Part shown: in pieces, positions 44,567 through 52,903 of the stretch
How positions within the stretch are numbered: position 1 is the first letter of the stretch
How the letters are laid out: each line of letters begins with the position of its first letter
Assembly: GCF_003319115.1 (NCBI RefSeq)
Contig: NZ_QOHF01000003.1
Span: 62,001-126,000 of the forward strand
DNA length: 64,000 bases
Source of the DNA: Geodermatophilus sp. TF02-6
GTDB taxonomy: Bacteria > Actinomycetota > Actinomycetes > Mycobacteriales > Geodermatophilaceae
Direction of reading: 5' to 3'
Translations under genes and position numbers: made by a program
The notes under the pieces: generated by a model
What the model saw: only the letters and a program-made list of their open reading frames with translations
Databases searched by the model: none
What the model was told of the DNA's origin: nothing

Positions 44567-45104
44567 GGTGGCCCCAGCCTGCCAGACCGCCGTCCGGTGC
44601 GGCGGCCTGCGTCCGGGGAGGCCGTGGTCGCGTCGACCGCCGTCCGCGCCTGCCCGCGGAGCGCATCGGAGCCGGCCCTCCCCGCCGCCGCCATCCGGGC
44701 CGACCCGCGCGCCAGGGCGTCCGGGCTCGACCCGGATGGGCCGGCAGCGCGCCGACCGGGCGGTGCCGGACAGGGGCGCAGCAGCACCCGAACGGGTGAT
44801 CGGCCGCCCACTGTGTGCGATGTCACTCGGGACGCCGGTCACGCCGGTCCGATCCGCGCGGTGAGCGCGGGACGGACGGGGCAGATGAGGCAGGCGCGGG
44901 CGTCCTCGCAGGTCGGCCGCCAGGTCTCCTGACCCGCGCCGCCAGCGGGCCGCGGTCCTCCGGTCACCGGGTGTCGCGAGATCGGCAAGGAGGCGCACGC
45001 GGTGCGTTACTCGATCGTGACCGACGGGGTTACGCCGTAGTAGCTTTCCCGACGGCCTCGCCGGGCTACTGCTCCTCGACACCCGAGGGCCCCGGCCGGG
45101 CCCC
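44567..45104. other. 538 bp with no supported gene
   Basis: Lies between the tRNA and the riboswitch. It should include the promoter of the M23 gene and that of the tRNA on the other strand. No clear elements recognised. Confidence 0.5.
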
Positions 45105-45250
45105 GCCGAACCGCCGACGTCCGGAGCCGGACCGAGGCGGACCGGGGACCCACCGATCCACTGGGGTGAGTCCCGCCTGCGCTCCGGGCGCAGGCGGGTA
45201 GGGCGCCGTCCGGCCCGAACCCGTCAGCTAACTCGGTAGGCGGTCGCGAG
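45105..45250 (+). ncRNA. c-di-AMP riboswitch (ydaO/yuaA type)
   Basis: Conserved blocks in order: GGACCGGGGACCCACC (about 45139), GGGGTGAGTCCC (about 45163), GGGTAGGGCG (about 45196), then CCGAACCCGTCAGCTAACTC and GGTAGGCGG (45214-45243). The closing helix pairs ACCGCC near 45110 with GGCGGT near 45239. These match the actinobacterial ydaO consensus as I know it. It ends about 20 nt before the M23 peptidase start, fitting c-di-AMP control of a cell-wall hydrolase. Confidence 0.85.
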
Positions 45251-45268
45251 GATGGGAGAACCGTCGCC

Positions 45269-46450
45269 TTGGCGACCCTGCACCACCTGACCACCCTGCG
45301 CGGCCCCCGCCGGGCCGCCGTCGTCAGCGCTGTGGTCGCCGGTCTGCTGGCCGGCGTGCCCGCCGCCTCCGCCGCTCCCACCAGCGCCGCCTCGGAGCAG
45401 GCGCAGCTCGCCGAGCAGGTGGCCCGCATCGAGGACCAGGTCGCGGCCGCCGAGGAGCAGCTCCAGCGGATGACCGTGGAGGCCGAGGCCGCCGCCGACG
45501 CCGCCCTGGTCGCCCGCGCCCAGCTGGCCGCCGGTCAGGCCGAAGCCGCCCGGACCGCCGCGGAGCTGGCCGACGCCCGGGCCGACGTCGCCGGCGCCGA
45601 GGAGGACATCGTCGACCTGAGCCGCGAGGCCTTCATGGGCGCCGACGACCGCTACGGCGACATCGAACTGATCCTGGACGCGCACAGCCCCACCGAGCTG
45701 CTGCAGCAGGCCGCCACCATGGAGGTCATCGGCGACCACCGCGCCGAGCGGCTGCAGGAGTTCCTCGCCGTCGAGCAGCGGGTCGACGAGGCCGACCGCG
45801 CCGCCCGGGCCGCCGTCGTCCACCTCGACGAGCTGGCCCGCGCGGCCGACGAGGCCGAGGCCGCCGCCGACGCCCACCTGGCGCAGGCACGCGCAGAGCA
45901 CGACGCCCGCGCCGCGGAGAAGGCCGCCCTCGACGCGCAGCTGCGCTCGGCCGGTGAGCGCCTGCTCGCCGCCCAGGGCGCTGCGGACCCGGGCGCCGCC
46001 TGGACCGAGCGTCAGGTCCAGCAGCAGGCGCTGGCCGGCGCGCAGAGCACCTCCGGCATGCCCGCCGCCGGGCGGGTGACCTCCTGCTACGGCCCGCGCT
46101 GGGGGACCGTGCACCAGGGCGTCGACATCGCCGCGCCCATCGGCACCCCGATCTTCGTGCCCGCCGACGGCGTCGTCCTGCAGGCCGGCCCGGCCAACGG
46201 CTTCGGCCAGGCGGTGTACGTGCAGCACGGCGACGGCCGGATCACCCTCTACGGCCACGTCAGCCGGTACTTCGTCGGCGCCGGCCAGGTGGTGACCGCC
46301 GGCCAGCAGATCGCCGAGGTCGGCAACGAGGGCCAGTCGACCGGGCCGCACCTGCACTTCGAGGTGCACCAGGGCGGGCTGTACGCCGACCGGGTCGACC
46401 CGATGCCGTGGCTGCGTGCCCACGGCATCGACCTGGGCGGCGCCTGCTGA
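45269..46450 (+). CDS. Secreted M23 peptidoglycan endopeptidase with coiled coil
   Basis: A 393-residue exported protein. The signal peptide ends near residue 36 (VPAASAAPT), a long Ala/Glu-rich coiled coil spans about 40-235, and the LytM/M23 domain about 270-385 has zinc ligands in HQGVDIAAP and HLHFEVH. The start is probably TTG 45269, ten bases after GGGAG; no ATG or GTG is in frame nearby. The arrangement is like RipA/EnvC-type hydrolases that need unfolding of the coil. The c-di-AMP riboswitch directly upstream likely lowers expression when c-di-AMP is high. Confidence 0.9.
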   Translation: MATLHHLTTLRGPRRAAVVSAVVAGLLAGVPAASAAPTSAASEQAQLAEQVARIEDQVAAAEEQLQRMTVEAEAAADAALVARAQLAAGQAEAARTAAELADARADVAGAEEDIVDLSREAFMGADDRYGDIELILDAHSPTELLQQAATMEVIGDHRAERLQEFLAVEQRVDEADRAARAAVVHLDELARAADEAEAAADAHLAQARAEHDARAAEKAALDAQLRSAGERLLAAQGAADPGAAWTERQVQQQALAGAQSTSGMPAAGRVTSCYGPRWGTVHQGVDIAAPIGTPIFVPADGVVLQAGPANGFGQAVYVQHGDGRITLYGHVSRYFVGAGQVVTAGQQIAEVGNEGQSTGPHLHFEVHQGGLYADRVDPMPWLRAHGIDLGGAC

Positions 46451-46483
46451 GGCAAGTCGTGAGGCACGAGCGGAGGCCTCGAG

Positions 46484-46539
46484 CGTCCCCGTCCCGGGTC
46501 CCGCCGCGAGCTCGCGAGCGGCGGGGGGCAGGGAGGTCC
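46484..46539 (-). repeat. Stop-linked hairpin repeat, copy F
   Basis: On the minus strand it begins about 4 nt after the stop of the mycothiol-type gene. Inner stem CCGCCGC with GCGGCGG around the central CTCGCGAGCTCG. The outer stem is degraded. It lies between convergent genes. Confidence 0.65.
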
Positions 46540-46543
46540 GCTG

Positions 46544-47476
46544 TCAGCGGCGGCCGCGCAGCCGGCCGAGCAGCCCCCCGGCGCTGCCGAGGGTGCGGGC
46601 GGCGAGCTGCAGGATCGGCCCGCCCGGGATGCCCGGTGCGGTCTGCACGATCGGCGCCAGCGCCATCAGCCCACCCAGCTCGTGCACCCGCAGCCGCCGC
46701 CGGGTCAGCGCGACGACGGGGTTGACCCGCCCGGACGCCGCCTCGAGCAGCAGGTCGGCCGGCGCCTCCACCGCCGTCCCGCCCGGGTACCCGCCGGCCA
46801 CCCGGTGGACGGTCCAGCCGCGGTCGTCGGCGGCGGCGAAGGCCCACCCGCCGTCCGGGGTGGCGAGGGTGGCGCCCCCGGTGATGTGCTCGCGGGCCGC
46901 CAGCGCCCCGGTCACGTCGGCCAGCGCGGCCAGCCCGGCCTGCAGCACGGACGCCGGGGCCGGCGGCGCGCCGCACGGCACCATGTCCAGCCCGTGCACC
47001 GCGAGCTCGTACGCCTGGCCCAGGACGACGCTGAGCAGCGGCAGCCGCCCGACCACGGCCACCGCCGGCGCGGTGTCGAGCTCCCGCGGCTCGTCGGCGA
47101 GGTAGTGGGCGGTGGCGTCCCGGTTGCGCCGCAGCGCGGCCAGCACCTCCCCCCGGGAGGCGTCCCGGTGCGCGGCGGTGACCCGCGCGTTGGTGGCGTC
47201 GACGTCGGGCGGCGTGCCCGTGCCCCCGGCGCGGGCGGAGGCGATCAGGTCGGCCAGCGCGGTGTGGTCGTCCCAGCAGCCCAGGTGCACGCAGACCTCG
47301 TGCGCCCGCCAGCCGGGCAGCCGGGTCGGCCGGTCGAGATCGACCGCCGCGGCTTGCTCGAGGAAGGCGTCCCACGCGCCGAGCACCATCCCGCCGACCT
47401 CGTCGCGTTCCGCATCGGCCATCCCGTGGTGGCGGGCCGTGCCGTCGGATCGTGCCGTGCCGTCGGATCGGGTCAT
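46544..47476 (-). CDS. Maleylpyruvate isomerase family mycothiol-dependent enzyme
   Basis: A 310-residue DinB/MDMPI-fold protein. N-terminal four-helix bundle (about 20-150, TRLPGWRAHEVCVHLGCWDDH with its conserved metal-site His; a second His in ELAVHGLDM), then a C-terminal SCP-like domain (about 190-290). Family members use mycothiol in isomerisations or transfers. The first 18 residues contain a duplicated RSDGTA from an 18 bp repeat, so translation may start at ATG 47422 (MADAERDE). Substrate unknown. Confidence 0.82.
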   Translation of the reverse strand: MTRSDGTARSDGTARHHGMADAERDEVGGMVLGAWDAFLEQAAAVDLDRPTRLPGWRAHEVCVHLGCWDDHTALADLIASARAGGTGTPPDVDATNARVTAAHRDASRGEVLAALRRNRDATAHYLADEPRELDTAPAVAVVGRLPLLSVVLGQAYELAVHGLDMVPCGAPPAPASVLQAGLAALADVTGALAAREHITGGATLATPDGGWAFAAADDRGWTVHRVAGGYPGGTAVEAPADLLLEAASGRVNPVVALTRRRLRVHELGGLMALAPIVQTAPGIPGGPILQLAARTLGSAGGLLGRLRGRR

Positions 47477-47568
47477 GCCCGGCCCCTACCCGACGCCGCC
47501 GGGTGCCAGGCGCGGCTCGGGTCCGCCGACCCCTTGCCCGGTGCCGGCGCCACGCGCAGCCTGGTCGC

Positions 47569-47823
47569 ATGACGCGCAGCGGGACGACGCGGGGGACGGT
47601 GGTGCGCTGGGACGACGCCCGGCGGGCCGCGATCGTGGAGGCGCCGGAGCTGCCCGGCGGGTGCTGGGTCCCGGCGTCCGTCGTCGAGAGCCCCCGGGGC
47701 GACACCCTGCGGGCCGGGCAGGTGGTCGACGTCGACTGGACCGAGCCGGGAGAGGAGGGGCTGCCCTTCCGGGCCACGCGGGTGGTGCCCCGCGAGGACC
47801 TGCAGGCCACCTTCGGCGCCTGA
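47569..47823 (+). CDS. Small cold-shock-domain-like protein
   Basis: An 84-residue protein with an OB/CSD-like pattern: GTVVRWDDARRAAIVEAPELPGG, WVPASVVESP, LRAGQVVDVDW, FRATRVVPR. It lacks the canonical RNP1 aromatic motif of true cold-shock proteins (no KGFGFI), so nucleic-acid binding is uncertain. ATG 47569 is close to the divergent mycothiol-type gene (92 bp between). Confidence 0.7.
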   Translation: MTRSGTTRGTVVRWDDARRAAIVEAPELPGGCWVPASVVESPRGDTLRAGQVVDVDWTEPGEEGLPFRATRVVPREDLQATFGA

Positions 47824-47874
47824 GGCCCCTCTCGCGGGGGAGGGCCGGCATCAAGGTCGAGCCGCTCCGCGCCG

Positions 47875-49068
47875 ATGGGCACCGTCGTGGACGGACGAGC
47901 GGGCCGGCGGCGTCGCCGCGCAGGGGACACCCCCGCGCGTGGCGCGCGCCGGGTCGGGGTCGCCCTGCGCGCCGGCCTCTACCGGCAGCTGGCCGAGGAC
48001 GCCGACCGCGCCGCCTACTGGGTCCACCACGTCCGCCTGGGCATCGGGCTCTCCGAGGTCGCCGCCCTGGCCGTCGGCGGCTACGCGGTGCTCACGCCCG
48101 GCACGCCCGCGCGGAGCGTGACCCTGCTGGTGCTGGCGTCGGTCGTGGTCGTCGGGACGCCGCTGCTGGCCCTGCTGCCGCTGGCCGACATGGTGCGCGG
48201 ACCCCGCGGCAGCCTGCTGTTCTACGGCTGGAGCGTCGGGGTCACCGTGCTCGTCGCCATCGGCTCCCGGGTGGACGGCGGCGCGACCAGCCCGCTGTTC
48301 GTGCTGCTGTTCCTGGTGCTGGGCTTCATGGCGGTCGCCTACCCGCCGTGGGGCGTGGTGGTCATCGGTGCGCTGATGACGGGCAGCTACCTCGTCTGCG
48401 TGTCGCGGCCCGGCTGGACCTCCTCGGGTGCGGACTCCTCGGCGGCCTTCACCGCCGTGGTCATGGCCACCTACACCGTGCTGTGCGCCATGGCCTCGGC
48501 CAACCACTGGGACGCCCACGACCGGCAGGCACTGCTGCTGCGCACCTCCGAGGTGCTGGCCGCCACGGACCCGCTCACCGGTGCCCTCAACCGCAGGGCC
48601 TTCCTCGACCGCCTCGACGCGGCAGTTGCGGCCGCGGGAACCGGTCGCGCGGCGGTGGTCTGCCTCGTCGACCTCGACGGGTTCAAGGGCGTCAACGACC
48701 GCGACGGCCACGCCGCCGGCGACGCCGTCCTGCGCGCGGTCACCGCGGCCCTCACCGGCGTCGTCCGCGCGAGCGACGCCGTGGCCCGACTGGGTGGCGA
48801 CGAGTTCGCCGTCCTCGCCGAGGGCGACGGAGCGGGGGACGGCGAGGACGACGGCGAGGACGACGGCGAGGACGACGGCGAGGACCTGGCCACCCGGCTG
48901 CGCGACGCCGTGGCGGGGATCGGCGCCGGGTGCGGCGTCACGGCCAGCGTGGGCACCACGCCGGTCCGACCCGGTGACGACCAGCACGAGGTCCTCGGCC
49001 GTGCCGACCGGGCCATGTACCGGGCCAAGGCCGCCGGCGGCAACCGGACGACCGCCCTCGGCGGGTGA
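47875..49068 (+). CDS. Membrane diguanylate cyclase (GGDEF)
   Basis: A 397-residue protein. N-terminal part with about six hydrophobic spans (about 40-205), then a GGDEF domain (about 220-395): DPLTGALNRRAFLDRL, RLGGDEF at 305-311, and RADRAMYRAKAAGGNR. The active-site motif is intact, so it should make c-di-GMP from two GTP. No RxxD inhibitory site is obvious. An acidic insert of repeated DGED encoded by a 12 bp tandem repeat lies shortly after GGDEF. ATG 47875 or GTG 47887. Confidence 0.92.
   Translation: MGTVVDGRAGRRRRRAGDTPARGARRVGVALRAGLYRQLAEDADRAAYWVHHVRLGIGLSEVAALAVGGYAVLTPGTPARSVTLLVLASVVVVGTPLLALLPLADMVRGPRGSLLFYGWSVGVTVLVAIGSRVDGGATSPLFVLLFLVLGFMAVAYPPWGVVVIGALMTGSYLVCVSRPGWTSSGADSSAAFTAVVMATYTVLCAMASANHWDAHDRQALLLRTSEVLAATDPLTGALNRRAFLDRLDAAVAAAGTGRAAVVCLVDLDGFKGVNDRDGHAAGDAVLRAVTAALTGVVRASDAVARLGGDEFAVLAEGDGAGDGEDDGEDDGEDDGEDLATRLRDAVAGIGAGCGVTASVGTTPVRPGDDQHEVLGRADRAMYRAKAAGGNRTTALGG
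48838..48885 (+). repeat. 12 bp tandem repeat inside the GGDEF gene
   Basis: Four perfect copies of GACGGCGAGGAC encoding Asp-Gly-Glu-Asp repeats in a loop after the catalytic motif. Length changes would keep the frame. Confidence 0.95.
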
Positions 49069-49444
49069 CCACACCGGGGTGTCGCCGCTGCGGAGGTCGG
49101 ACCGTGCCCACTACGGTCCGTGAACGGCAGCCGGGCGGTGCCGGGGCGCCGGGGGACCGGCTGTGGGCGGCCGGGGGAGATCCTGTGGACGTCCTGTGGG
49201 GTGCGGCGGGCGCGCTGGACGGCGCACCGGACGACGTGGTGTCCGCGCTGACCAGCGATGAATGGTCCGGTCCGTGACCATCCGTCACATGTGACCCATC
49301 TGCACCGACTCCACTGGCGCGATGGGGGGATCTTCGTGCAAACTGTCCCCAGGACCCCGGGTCCGAGATCGTCGAACACAGCCTGTCACCGAATCGATCG
49401 TCCGTTGGGGAAGACGAGACCGATCGAGTCGATGGAGGTGCCCC
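49069..49444. other. 376 bp upstream of the DUF3145 gene
   Basis: No gene supported. It contains a perfect 12 bp palindrome GTCACATGTGAC (49284-49295), a possible operator about 150 bp before the DUF3145 start. Confidence 0.5.
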
Positions 49445-49945
49445 GTGCAGCGACGGTCTACCCAGGGTGTCGTCTTCGTGCACGCGTGCCCGAAGGCGCT
49501 CTGCCAGCACGTCGAGTGGGCGCTCGAACGCGTCGTCGGCGCGCCGGTCTCCCTGTCGTGGGCCGATCAGCCCGCGGCCCACGGTTCCTACCGTGCCGAG
49601 GTCGCCTGGACCGGCGCCCCCGGTACGGGCGCCAAGCTCGTCACCGCGCTGCGCGCGTGGCCGATGCTGCGCTTCGAGGTGACCGAGGAGGCCAGCCACG
49701 GCAACGACGGCGAGCGCATGTCGTACGTGCCCGGCCACGGCGTCTACCGCGCACCCACCAGCGCCAACGGCGACCTGGTCGTCAGCGAGCAGCAGCTGCG
49801 CCACCTCGCCGCCACCGCGACCTCCATCGAGGCGTTCCGGCACGGCGTCGACCAGCTGCTCGGCGCCGCCTGGGACGCCGACCTCGAGGTCTACCGGCAC
49901 GCCGGTGACGGCAGCCCGGTGACCTGGCTGCACCAGGTCGTCTAG
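49445..49945 (+). CDS. DUF3145 family protein
   Basis: A 166-residue protein: TQGVVFVHACPKALCQHVEWALE, WTGAPGTGAKLVTALRAWPMLRFEVTEEAS, HGVYRAPTSANGDLVVSEQQLR, and a C-terminal LGAAWDADLEVYRHAG. This actinobacterial family is usually encoded next to the fatty-acid synthase II cluster, as here. No biochemical function is known to me. GTG 49445 has GGAGGTG upstream. Convergent with fabF. Confidence 0.88.
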   Translation: MQRRSTQGVVFVHACPKALCQHVEWALERVVGAPVSLSWADQPAAHGSYRAEVAWTGAPGTGAKLVTALRAWPMLRFEVTEEASHGNDGERMSYVPGHGVYRAPTSANGDLVVSEQQLRHLAATATSIEAFRHGVDQLLGAAWDADLEVYRHAGDGSPVTWLHQVV

Positions 49946-49998
49946 GTCCCGGTGCAGGAGCCCGGCACGAGCTCGGGAGCGGGGGCAGGGGGTCCTTC
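49945..49998. repeat. Degenerate hairpin repeat, copy G
   Basis: Shares the central CGAGCTCGGGAG-like core and the GTCCTTC end with the stop-linked family, but is oriented opposite to the gene whose stop it touches. A doubtful member. Confidence 0.4.
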
Positions 49999-50062
49999 GA
50001 CTTCATCACGATCCGACTACGACCGAGCGGTGCCCCCCGCGCTCCCGTCGTAGGCTGAGGCC

Positions 50063-50265
50063 GGTCGTCCGGACGTCGGCGGGGAAGCGGCGTCCGGACG
50101 ACCACAGGCTCCCCGCCCGGGCCCGGTACCTCGACCGAGGTACCGGGCCCGGGCGCGTCAGAGCCAGGTGGTGCCGTGCTCGCCGCCGCCGGTGCCAGAC
50201 GCCGCTCCCCGGGTCGGAGGCGGGCGTGCCCGGTCCGCCCGGGCAGGGCCCTGCCCGGGCGGGAC
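50063..50265. terminator. Three successive hairpins between convergent DUF3145 and fabF
   Basis: Hairpin 1: 50063-50075 with 50091-50103, perfect 13 bp arms. Hairpin 2: 50114-50133 with 50136-50155, perfect 20 bp arms and a 2-base loop. Hairpin 3: 50233-50265, arms of 16 and 17 bases with one bulge. Together they insulate the two transcripts. This covers most of the 334 bp gap; no gene is seen in it. Confidence 0.75.
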
Positions 50266-50279
50266 TGTGCGGGAGCGGC

Positions 50280-51521
50280 TCAGGCCGAGGTGAACACCAG
50301 CGCGATGTTGTGGCCGCCGAAGCCGAAGGAGTCGTTGACCGCGGCGGAGAACCGGGCCTGCCGGGGCTCGTGGCGCACGATGTCGAGGGCCTGCACGGCC
50401 GGGTCGTCGTCGGGGTCGTCGAGGTTGGCCGTCGCCGGCACCACCTGCTCGCGCAGAGCGAGGACGGTGAACACCGACTCCAGCGCGCCGGCGGCACCGA
50501 GCAGGTGCCCGGTCTGGCTCTTGGTGGCCGTCACCAGCACGTGCTCGCCGAGCGCGCCGCGGATCGCGGCGGCCTCGGCGGTGTCGCCGACCGGGGTCGA
50601 GGTGGCGTGCGCGTTGACGTGGCCGATGTCGGCAGGGGTCAGACCGGCGTCGCGGACGGCCGCGGCGATCGCCCGGCCGGCGCCCTCGCCCTCCGGGTGC
50701 GGGGCGACGAGGTCGTAGCCGTCGGCGGTGGCGCCCGCGCCGGCCAGCCGGGCGTGCACCCGGGCGCCGCGGGCCGCAGCGGCGTCGGCCCGCTCGAGCA
50801 CCATGGCGGCCGCGCCCTCGCCCAGCACGAAGCCGTCGCGCCCCTTGTCGAAGGGCCGGGAGGCGCGCTCGGGTTCGTCGTTGCGGGTGCTCATCGCCCG
50901 CATGGCGGAGAACCCGGCCATGGGCAGCGGGTGCACGCACGCCTCGGCGCCGCCCACCAGCACGACGTCCGCCCGGTCGAAGCGCAGCAGGTCCAGGCCC
51001 CAGCGGATCGCCTCGGCCCCGGACGCGCAGGCGCTGACCGGCGCGTGCGCACCGCCCCGGGCGCCGATCGCCAGGCCGACGGCGGCGGCCGGGCCGTTGG
51101 GCATGAGCATCGGGATGGTGTGCGGGGAGACCCGCCGGGGGCCCTTCTCCTCCAGGACGTCGTCCTGGCCGAGCAGGGTCAGCGCCCCGCCGATGCCGGT
51201 GCCGAAGACGACGGCCACCCGCTCGGGGGCGACGCCGGCGTCGGCCGCCCCGGAGTCGCGCCAGGCCTCCTCGGCGGCGATGAGGGCCACCTGCTGGCTG
51301 CGGTCGAGCCGGCGGACGCGGACGCGGTCGAGCCGCTCGGTCGGCTCGGCGGCCAGCCGGGCGACCAGCTGGGCCGGGAAGTCCTGCACCCAGGCGTCGG
51401 TGATCCGGCTGACCCCCGACCGCCCGGCCAGCAGTGCGTCCCACGTGCTGGCCACGTCCCCACCGAGGGGGCTGGTGGCACCGAGGCCGGTGACGACGAC
51501 GTCGCCGACGGACGTGCTCAT
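50280..51521 (-). CDS. fabF: Beta-ketoacyl-ACP synthase II
   Basis: A 413-residue condensing enzyme. Catalytic Cys in VSACASGAEA, His in NAHATSTPVGD, Lys and His in TKSQTGHLLGAAGA, and the C-terminal NDSFGFGGHN. It elongates acyl-ACP with malonyl-ACP. ATG 51521 is preceded by GAGGAACCC. Last gene of fabD-fabH-acpP-fabF, separated from acpP by a hairpin repeat. Confidence 0.96.
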   Translation of the reverse strand: MSTSVGDVVVTGLGATSPLGGDVASTWDALLAGRSGVSRITDAWVQDFPAQLVARLAAEPTERLDRVRVRRLDRSQQVALIAAEEAWRDSGAADAGVAPERVAVVFGTGIGGALTLLGQDDVLEEKGPRRVSPHTIPMLMPNGPAAAVGLAIGARGGAHAPVSACASGAEAIRWGLDLLRFDRADVVLVGGAEACVHPLPMAGFSAMRAMSTRNDEPERASRPFDKGRDGFVLGEGAAAMVLERADAAAARGARVHARLAGAGATADGYDLVAPHPEGEGAGRAIAAAVRDAGLTPADIGHVNAHATSTPVGDTAEAAAIRGALGEHVLVTATKSQTGHLLGAAGALESVFTVLALREQVVPATANLDDPDDDPAVQALDIVRHEPRQARFSAAVNDSFGFGGHNIALVFTSA

Positions 51522-51561
51522 GACGGGTTCCTCCTGGAACGTGCGGCCGGGGCCGGCGGTC

Positions 51562-51617
51562 GGCCACCCTTCAGGGGCCCACGCCGAGCCTGCGAGGCGT
51601 GAGGGGAAGGGTGGTCC
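51562..51617 (-). repeat. Stop-linked hairpin repeat, copy D
   Basis: On the minus strand starts 2 nt after the acpP stop. Outer stem CCACCCTTC with GAAGGGTGG, inner CACGCC with GGCGTG around the core CTCGCAGGCTCG. It sits inside an operon, between acpP and fabF. Confidence 0.8.
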
Positions 51618-51619
51618 TC

Positions 51620-51856
51620 TTACTGGTTCTTCTGGATGTAGCTGAGGGCGTCGCCGACGGTCTTGATGTTGCCCAGCTCGTCGTCGGGGATGGCGACGCC
51701 GAACTTGTCCTCGACCGCGGTGGCGATCTCGACCATCGACAGCGAGTCGACGTCGAGGTCCTCCGTGAACGACTTCTCCGGGGTGGCGTCGGCGGGAGCC
51801 ACGCCCGCGACCTCCTCCAGGATCTCGGCCAGACCGGTCTGGATGTCCTCGCTCAC
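51620..51856 (-). CDS. acpP: Acyl carrier protein
   Basis: A 78-residue acidic ACP. The phosphopantetheine Ser is in DLDVDSLSMVEIA. The rest is the standard four-helix ACP pattern (VAPADATPEKSFTEDL, FGVAIPDDELGNIKTVGDAL). ATG 51856 follows GAGAGAGGACC. Carries fatty acyl chains for FabD, FabH and FabF encoded beside it. Confidence 0.97.
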   Translation of the reverse strand: MSEDIQTGLAEILEEVAGVAPADATPEKSFTEDLDVDSLSMVEIATAVEDKFGVAIPDDELGNIKTVGDALSYIQKNQ

Positions 51857-51934
51857 GCGCAGGTCCTCTCTCTCGGGTGGGGCGGGGGTCCCCGCCGTCG
51901 GGCCGTTCGTGGCCCGGGGTCTGTGCAGTGCCCG

Positions 51935-52903
51935 TCAGGGCAGGCGGAACACCTGGCCGGCGAAGGTGAGCCCGGCGCCGTAGCCGAGCACCAGCGCGAG
52001 GTCGCCGCTCCTGGCCTCGCCGGACTCCAGCAGCGCGGTCAACGCCAGCGGGATCGACGCGGCCGAGGTGTTGCCCGACTGGACGATGTCGCGGGCGACC
52101 ACCGTCCGCTCGCTCAGGCCCAGGCGCCGGGTCATCGACTCGACGATGCGCAGGTTGGCCTGGTGCGGGGCGAACACGTCGATGTCCTTGGGCCCGACGC
52201 CGGCGCTCTCCATCGCCTCGACGAGAGCCTCGGTGAGCTTGGTGGTGGCCCAGCGGTAGACGGCCTGGCCGGCCATCGTCATCGTCGAGCGGCCCGCGGC
52301 GATCTCGATCGCGTTGTACTGGTCGCCGTCGCTGCCCCAGGCCACTGGCCCGATGCACGGCTCGTCGGCCGCGCCGACGACCGCGGCGCCGGCGCCGTCG
52401 GCGAAGATCACCGCGGTCGAGCGGTCGGTCTGGTCGAGGACGTCGGTCAGCCGCTCGACGCCGATGACCAGCGCGTTGCGGGCCGACCCGCTGCGGATGG
52501 CGTCGGAGGCCACCGCCAGGGCGTAGCAGAAGCCGGCGCATCCGGCGTTGAGGTCGAAGGCCCCGGGCCGGGGGATGCCGAGCCGGTGGGCGACCTGCGG
52601 ACCGATGCCGGGGATGGGCGCCCGCAGGCTCGCGCTGGCCAGGATCACCAGGTCGACCTGGTCGGGGTCCAGCCCGCTGGCGGCCAGGGCCTTGCCGCCG
52701 GCCGCGACGGCCATCTCGACCAGCGTCTCGTCCTCCGACGCCCAGCGCCGCTCGGCGATGCCGACCCGGGTCTGGATCCACTCGTCGCTGGTGTCCATCA
52801 CCTGTGCCAGCTCGTGGTTGCTGACCCGCCGGCGCGGCCGGTAGGCGCCGAACCCGAGGATGCGCGCGCCGGGTGCGCCCGCCTTCAGCTGGATGGTCGT
52901 CAC
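51935..52903 (-). CDS. fabH: Beta-ketoacyl-ACP synthase III
   Basis: A 322-residue initiation condensing enzyme. Catalytic Cys in NAGCAGFCYALA, His in APHQANLRI, Asn in SGNTSAASIP. It condenses an acyl-CoA primer with malonyl-ACP. GTG 52903 overlaps the fabD stop by 4 nt. Confidence 0.96.
   Translation of the reverse strand: MTTIQLKAGAPGARILGFGAYRPRRRVSNHELAQVMDTSDEWIQTRVGIAERRWASEDETLVEMAVAAGGKALAASGLDPDQVDLVILASASLRAPIPGIGPQVAHRLGIPRPGAFDLNAGCAGFCYALAVASDAIRSGSARNALVIGVERLTDVLDQTDRSTAVIFADGAGAAVVGAADEPCIGPVAWGSDGDQYNAIEIAAGRSTMTMAGQAVYRWATTKLTEALVEAMESAGVGPKDIDVFAPHQANLRIVESMTRRLGLSERTVVARDIVQSGNTSAASIPLALTALLESGEARSGDLALVLGYGAGLTFAGQVFRLP

Noticed and set aside
47822-47850. Further copy of the stop-linked hairpin after the CSD-like gene
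   Set aside because: Only a short GGCCCCTCTCGCGGGGGAGG-like palindrome with no conserved core; could be an ordinary terminator.
48838-48885. CRISPR-like short repeats
   Set aside because: Units are 12 bp, contiguous without spacers, and in coding frame. The other 12 bp arrays also lack spacers.
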